NCBI GenBank assembly: GCA_937894105.1
Contig: CALCTI010000178.1
Coordinates: forward strand, 1-8,193
Source of the DNA: an uncultured cyanobacterium
Lineage (GTDB): Bacteria > Cyanobacteriota > Cyanobacteriia > CACIAM-69d
DNA length: 8,193 bases
Direction: 5' to 3'
In this document: positions 5,602 through 8,193 of the stretch, in pieces
How positions within the stretch are numbered: the first letter of the stretch is position 1
Layout: every line of letters starts with the position of its first letter
The notes under the pieces: generated by a model
What the model was told of the DNA's origin: nothing
The model's input: only the letters and a program-made list of their open reading frames with translations
Databases searched by the model: none
Program-made: the position numbers and the translations under genes

Positions 5602-7323
5602 ATGGCAGCCGCAGCAGAAGGATTAATTCTCGACTTCGTGACCGTTTTAGGCACCTCTGCGGTAGGGGGCTACGTGGCTAACCGCTGCAAGCAGCCGGCG
5701 CTATTGGGCTACATCATCAGCGGCGTCCTGGTGGGTCCCTTCGGCTTTGCCCTGTTGACAGACGTGGGAGAAATCCAGGGACTGGCAGAACTGGGGGTGG
5801 CGTTTTTGCTGGTTGCCCTGGGTGGGGAATGTTCCCTGCCCGAAATTCGCCGTAGTAAAGACGTGGCCGTTCAAGGCAGCTTGATGCAAATCGGTCTAAC
5901 GGCGGGGATTACAGCGGGGATTACCGTTGCCCTGGGCTGGGCTAGCGGCATTTCAGAGGCGATTTTTCTTGGTGCAGCCCTATCCCTGTCATCCACGGCG
6001 GTGGTACTTAAAACCCTGTCGGAGCGGGGAGAAACGGGTACCCTGCATGGGCAAATTTCCCTAGCCATGTTAATTGTGCAGGACCTGGCCCTGGGGGTGA
6101 TGTTGGCCATGTTGCCCGCGTTGAATCAGCCAGAAGATTTGGTGACGGCGCTGGCGATCGCCAGCTTAAAGGCGGGATTATTTCTGGTGGTGGCGATCGG
6201 AGCAGGGCGATGGATTATGCCTCGGCTGATGAATCTTATTGCAGCGACGGAAAGTTCAGAGCTGCTATTACTATCAACAATCGCCCTATGTTTAGGGGTG
6301 GCTTTAATCACTCAGCAGCTTGGATTATCTATCGAAATGGGGGCCTTTATTGCCGGTTTAACCATTTCTGGAAGCGAGCGAGCAGACCAGGCATTATCAA
6401 AAATATTACCCCTGCGAGATACCTTTGCCAGCCTGTTTTTTGCGTCTATTGGCATGTTAATTAACCCACAGGTTTTACTGGATAATGCGGGGGCAGTGGT
6501 TGGCTTAGTTGCCCTAGTTATGATGGGAAAAGCACTGGTTATTTTTCCCATTGTGTTGCGATTTGGCTACTCGTTTAAAACCGCATTTTTAACCGGATTT
6601 GGAATTAATCAAATTGGAGAATTTTCCTTTGTTCTTGCCTCCCAAGGAAAGTCTCTGGGGCTGATTGACGATCGCCCCTACCTCTTACTCCTGGGCACAA
6701 CGGCCATTACCCTGGTGTTGACGCCCATTATTTTTAGCGTTGCGCCGGATATTGCGGATCGCCTAGAGCACAATCCCTTTGTGGTGCGTTGGCTGCGGCA
6801 ATTTGAAGCTCCTAAAGACCACGTTGTGGTGGCTGGATTTGGTCGAGTAGGGAGCGTTATAGTTTCTATTTTGCAACAGCAAGGGTACCCAGTTTTAATA
6901 TTAGAAAATAGCGAAGCGGCAATTCGTAAATTGCGTCACGATAATTTGCCCTTTATTTATGGGGATGCTCATTCAGAATTGGTGTTAGAAAAAGCTCATT
7001 TAGAAAAGGCCAAGGCCCTGGCGATCGCCCTTCCCGATCCATCCAGTACCCGGCTCCTGCTACGTCATGCCAGACAAGCTAACCCCAATTTAGACATCAT
7101 TGCTCGGGTTCATGACAACAGAGAATTGGACATGTTGGTGCGCATGGGGGCAGCGGAGGTGGTGCAGCCAGAGTTTGAGGCGGCACTGGAATTAAGTACC
7201 CATTTACTCAATCAGCTAGGCAGTCCCGAGGAAGAAATTCGCGATTTAATTGAGCAAATTCGCATTAGTCAATACATCAGCGTTCGCTCAGAGTTGCCTG
7301 AACGAATTAAGACTTTAACTTAA
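5602..7323 (+). CDS. CPA2/Kef-type cation:proton antiporter with TrkA-N (RCK) domain
   Basis: This is a monovalent cation (K+ or Na+):proton antiporter of the CPA2 family. Residues 1-385 form a polytopic membrane domain of roughly 12 segments with family marks: KQPALLGYIISGVLVGP (30-46), ALSLSSTAVVLK (126-137), the Q160-D161 pair in LIVQDLALG typical of Kef-like proteins, and GINQIGEFSFVLA (334-346). A cytoplasmic TrkA-N/RCK domain begins at about 407 (VVVAGFGRVG) with the dinucleotide-binding pattern G412-x-G414-x-x-G417 and an acidic residue E435 at the end of the second strand; the fold runs to about 525. The protein stops at 573, soon after the linker IRISQY. Related cyanobacterial proteins, as I recall, continue into a TrkA-C domain, so this one may be shortened. 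ATG 5602 is the first start in frame. Substrate and direction cannot be told from sequence; it could be a Kef-type channel. It has two HIP1 sites, so it looks native. Confidence 0.88.
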   Translation: MAAAAEGLILDFVTVLGTSAVGGYVANRCKQPALLGYIISGVLVGPFGFALLTDVGEIQGLAELGVAFLLVALGGECSLPEIRRSKDVAVQGSLMQIGLTAGITAGITVALGWASGISEAIFLGAALSLSSTAVVLKTLSERGETGTLHGQISLAMLIVQDLALGVMLAMLPALNQPEDLVTALAIASLKAGLFLVVAIGAGRWIMPRLMNLIAATESSELLLLSTIALCLGVALITQQLGLSIEMGAFIAGLTISGSERADQALSKILPLRDTFASLFFASIGMLINPQVLLDNAGAVVGLVALVMMGKALVIFPIVLRFGYSFKTAFLTGFGINQIGEFSFVLASQGKSLGLIDDRPYLLLLGTTAITLVLTPIIFSVAPDIADRLEHNPFVVRWLRQFEAPKDHVVVAGFGRVGSVIVSILQQQGYPVLILENSEAAIRKLRHDNLPFIYGDAHSELVLEKAHLEKAKALAIALPDPSSTRLLLRHARQANPNLDIIARVHDNRELDMLVRMGAAEVVQPEFEAALELSTHLLNQLGSPEEEIRDLIEQIRISQYISVRSELPERIKTLT

Positions 7324-7360
7324 GTGGACAGAACTTACGCAAAATCCCAGTGCCCTTCAC
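7324..7360. other. Short spacer between antiporter stop and IS left end
   Basis: These 37 bp lie between the antiporter stop and the insertion sequence. The last eight, CCCTTCAC (7353-7360), would be the left copy of the target duplication if the element made the 8-bp duplication usual for IS6. The motif ACTTACGCAAAAT (7333-7345) resembles the ends of other cyanobacterial insertion sequences from memory, so this may be a remnant of an older element. Confidence 0.3.
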
Positions 7361-7377
7361 GGCATTGTCAAATTAAC
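7361..7377 (+). repeat. Left terminal inverted repeat of the IS
   Basis: This repeat is identical to the reverse complement of 8177-8193 over 17 bp, and similarity continues weakly for a few bases inward. It is the outer end of the element and the probable transposase binding site. Confidence 0.93.
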
Positions 7378-7419
7378 TGACGTGGTAAGCTCTGAGCGAG
7401 AAAAGGGGGGGGCAAGCAC

Positions 7420-8121
7420 GTGGAGACTCGCTACAAACGTCACCGATTTCCTGTGGAAATCATTCGCTACTGCGTCTGGCTCTACTACACTTTTCCCCTG
7501 AGCTACCGCGATATCGAAAAGATGATGCTCTATCGCGGCATTGAGGTGACTTACGAGAGCCTTCGCAACTGGTGCCAAAAGTTTGCTCAGGACTACGCCC
7601 ACCAAATTCGTAAACGTCGCCCAGCCCCTGTGGATAAGTGGCATCTCGACGAAGTGGTGGTCACCATTAAAGGAAAACAGTTTTACCTGTGGCGAGCGGT
7701 AGATGCTCAAGGTCAAGTGATCGATATTCTCATGCAGCGCCGTCGTAATAAGGGGGCAGCGAAGAAGTTATTTCGCAAACTGCTTAAGGGAACCGGCAGT
7801 GCTCCCGGAGTCATGGTCACGGACAAGATGAGGAGCTACGCAGCAGCGAAGCAGGAGTTGATACCCACCGTTGAACACCGACAGCACCGGGGGTTGAACA
7901 ATCGAGCGGAGAACTCCCATCGCCCCACTAGAAACCGAGAGAGGCGAATGGGTCGTTTCAAATCTCCAGGAGGAGCCCAACGATTCCTGTCTGCCTTTGA
8001 GCCAATCCGAGGTTACTTTCATCCCCATCAACATCAACACTCAGCCAGCGATTATCGAGCAATAATGAGCCAGCGATTTGAGCACTGGCGCGAGCTGACG
8101 GGGCTAGCCTCTGTTGCATAG
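7420..8121 (+). CDS. IS6-family DDE transposase
   Basis: This is the transposase of the surrounding insertion sequence; it should catalyse copy-in/cointegrate transposition at the 17-bp ends. The 233-residue protein has an N-terminal helix-turn-helix region (about 8-60, FPVEIIRYCVWLYYTFPLSYRD-like) followed by an RNase H-like catalytic core. The acidic triad is D77 (WHLDEVVV), D135 (VTDKMRSY) and E164 (NNRAENSHRPTR), with R171 seven residues after the Glu. The block HRGLNNRAENSHRPTRNRERRM and the following RFKSPGGAQRFLS match a common bacterial IS6 subgroup. The spacing of 28 residues between the second Asp and the Glu is shorter than the 34 of IS240/IS26, but I believe it is normal for this subgroup. 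The GTG at 7420 is the only in-frame start after a TGA at 7393-7395. A G8 tract (7405-7412) may serve as its ribosome binding site. It appears intact and possibly active. Confidence 0.93.
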   Translation: METRYKRHRFPVEIIRYCVWLYYTFPLSYRDIEKMMLYRGIEVTYESLRNWCQKFAQDYAHQIRKRRPAPVDKWHLDEVVVTIKGKQFYLWRAVDAQGQVIDILMQRRRNKGAAKKLFRKLLKGTGSAPGVMVTDKMRSYAAAKQELIPTVEHRQHRGLNNRAENSHRPTRNRERRMGRFKSPGGAQRFLSAFEPIRGYFHPHQHQHSASDYRAIMSQRFEHWRELTGLASVA

Positions 8122-8176
8122 GAGCCCCATTTCTAGGAGCGAGCAGGACGGTAGTGCCTCATCCAGAATATGGCAG

Positions 8177-8193
8177 GTTAATTTGACAATGCC
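8177..8193 (-). repeat. Right terminal inverted repeat of the IS
   Basis: This is the exact inverted copy of 7361-7377, ending on the last base of the window. Between the transposase stop and this repeat, 8122-8176 shows no gene or other recognisable site. Confidence 0.93.

Larger units (their letters stand above)
7361..8193 (+). mobile_element. Complete IS6-family insertion sequence (833 bp)
   Basis: The element is bounded by perfect 17-bp terminal inverted repeats: GGCATTGTCAAATTAAC at 7361-7377 and its reverse complement at 8177-8193. The length of 833 bp and a single transposase frame fit IS6 (IS26/IS240-like) elements. The start GG and the motif TTGTCAAA resemble, without equalling, the GGCACTGTTGCAAA end of IS26. 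It lies 37 bp after the antiporter gene in the same orientation. The window stops on its last base, so the right target duplication cannot be seen. No HIP1 site occurs in it. Confidence 0.93.

Noticed and set aside
5540..5626. 28-codon frame (MFPLPFKAF...) overlapping the antiporter start
   Set aside because: It follows AAGGGGA and could be an upstream open frame, but such short frames are common by chance and nothing else supports it.
1..8193. CRISPR array, toxin-antitoxin or defence system
   Set aside because: No regularly spaced repeat array and no such gene is present; the repeats seen are short, few and gene-flanking.
7361..8193. Lack of HIP1 in the IS as proof of foreign origin
   Set aside because: At the local density of about one per 0.9 kb, no site in 833 bp is expected fairly often, so the absence proves nothing.

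Overview
The window looks like chromosomal DNA of a cyanobacterium. The octamer GCGATCGC (HIP1, a cyanobacterial hallmark) occurs nine times (566, 2009, 2541, 3219, 3732, 5211, 5434, 6154, 7021), where about 0.1 would be expected by chance. The central genes encode an aa3-type cytochrome c oxidase arranged coxB-coxA-coxC, as is usual in cyanobacteria. Nothing fixes the genus.

Layout. Bases 1-28 are probably not genomic: they match the Illumina read-1 adapter at 24 of 27 positions. The 3' end of a gene follows (to 600), encoding an acidic stretch, a Pro/Ser/Thr linker and an NTF2-like domain, probably the tail of a Ser/Thr protein kinase or a similar anchored protein. From 601 to 1603 there is about 1 kb with no convincing gene. 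It holds several stem-loops, including a 16-pair hairpin at 1062-1097, and direct repeats; it is probably the leader and promoter region of the oxidase genes. Then come coxB (1604-2623), a 241-bp gap with two identical 14-bp direct repeats, coxA (2865-4547), a 154-bp gap and coxC (4702-5334). Just after coxC lie three tandem 14-bp repeats and a strong intrinsic terminator (5423-5459). A CPA2/Kef-type cation:proton antiporter with an NAD-binding TrkA-N domain follows (5602-7323) and probably has its own promoter. The last 833 bp are a complete IS6-family insertion sequence (7361-8193), with 17-bp perfect terminal inverted repeats and an intact DDE transposase.

How the genes work together. CoxB (CuA subunit), CoxA (heme a, heme a3-CuB) and CoxC form the core of a terminal oxidase that takes electrons from cytochrome c or plastocyanin and reduces O2 while pumping protons. 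All metal ligands are present. CoxA carries the YSHPxVY form of the active-site motif (type A2 D-channel) in place of the glutamate. The antiporter would exchange K+ or Na+ for protons across the same kind of membrane, but the terminator separates it from the cox genes, so no shared function is implied. It ends where related proteins, as I recall them, continue into a TrkA-C domain.

The window starts with adapter-like sequence and ends on the last base of an insertion sequence. It therefore looks like a whole assembly contig that broke at a repeat. I found no clearly new biological system. The most useful leads are the structured 1-kb cox leader, the repeats in the coxB-coxA gap and after coxC, the possibly shortened antiporter, and the adapter artefact.
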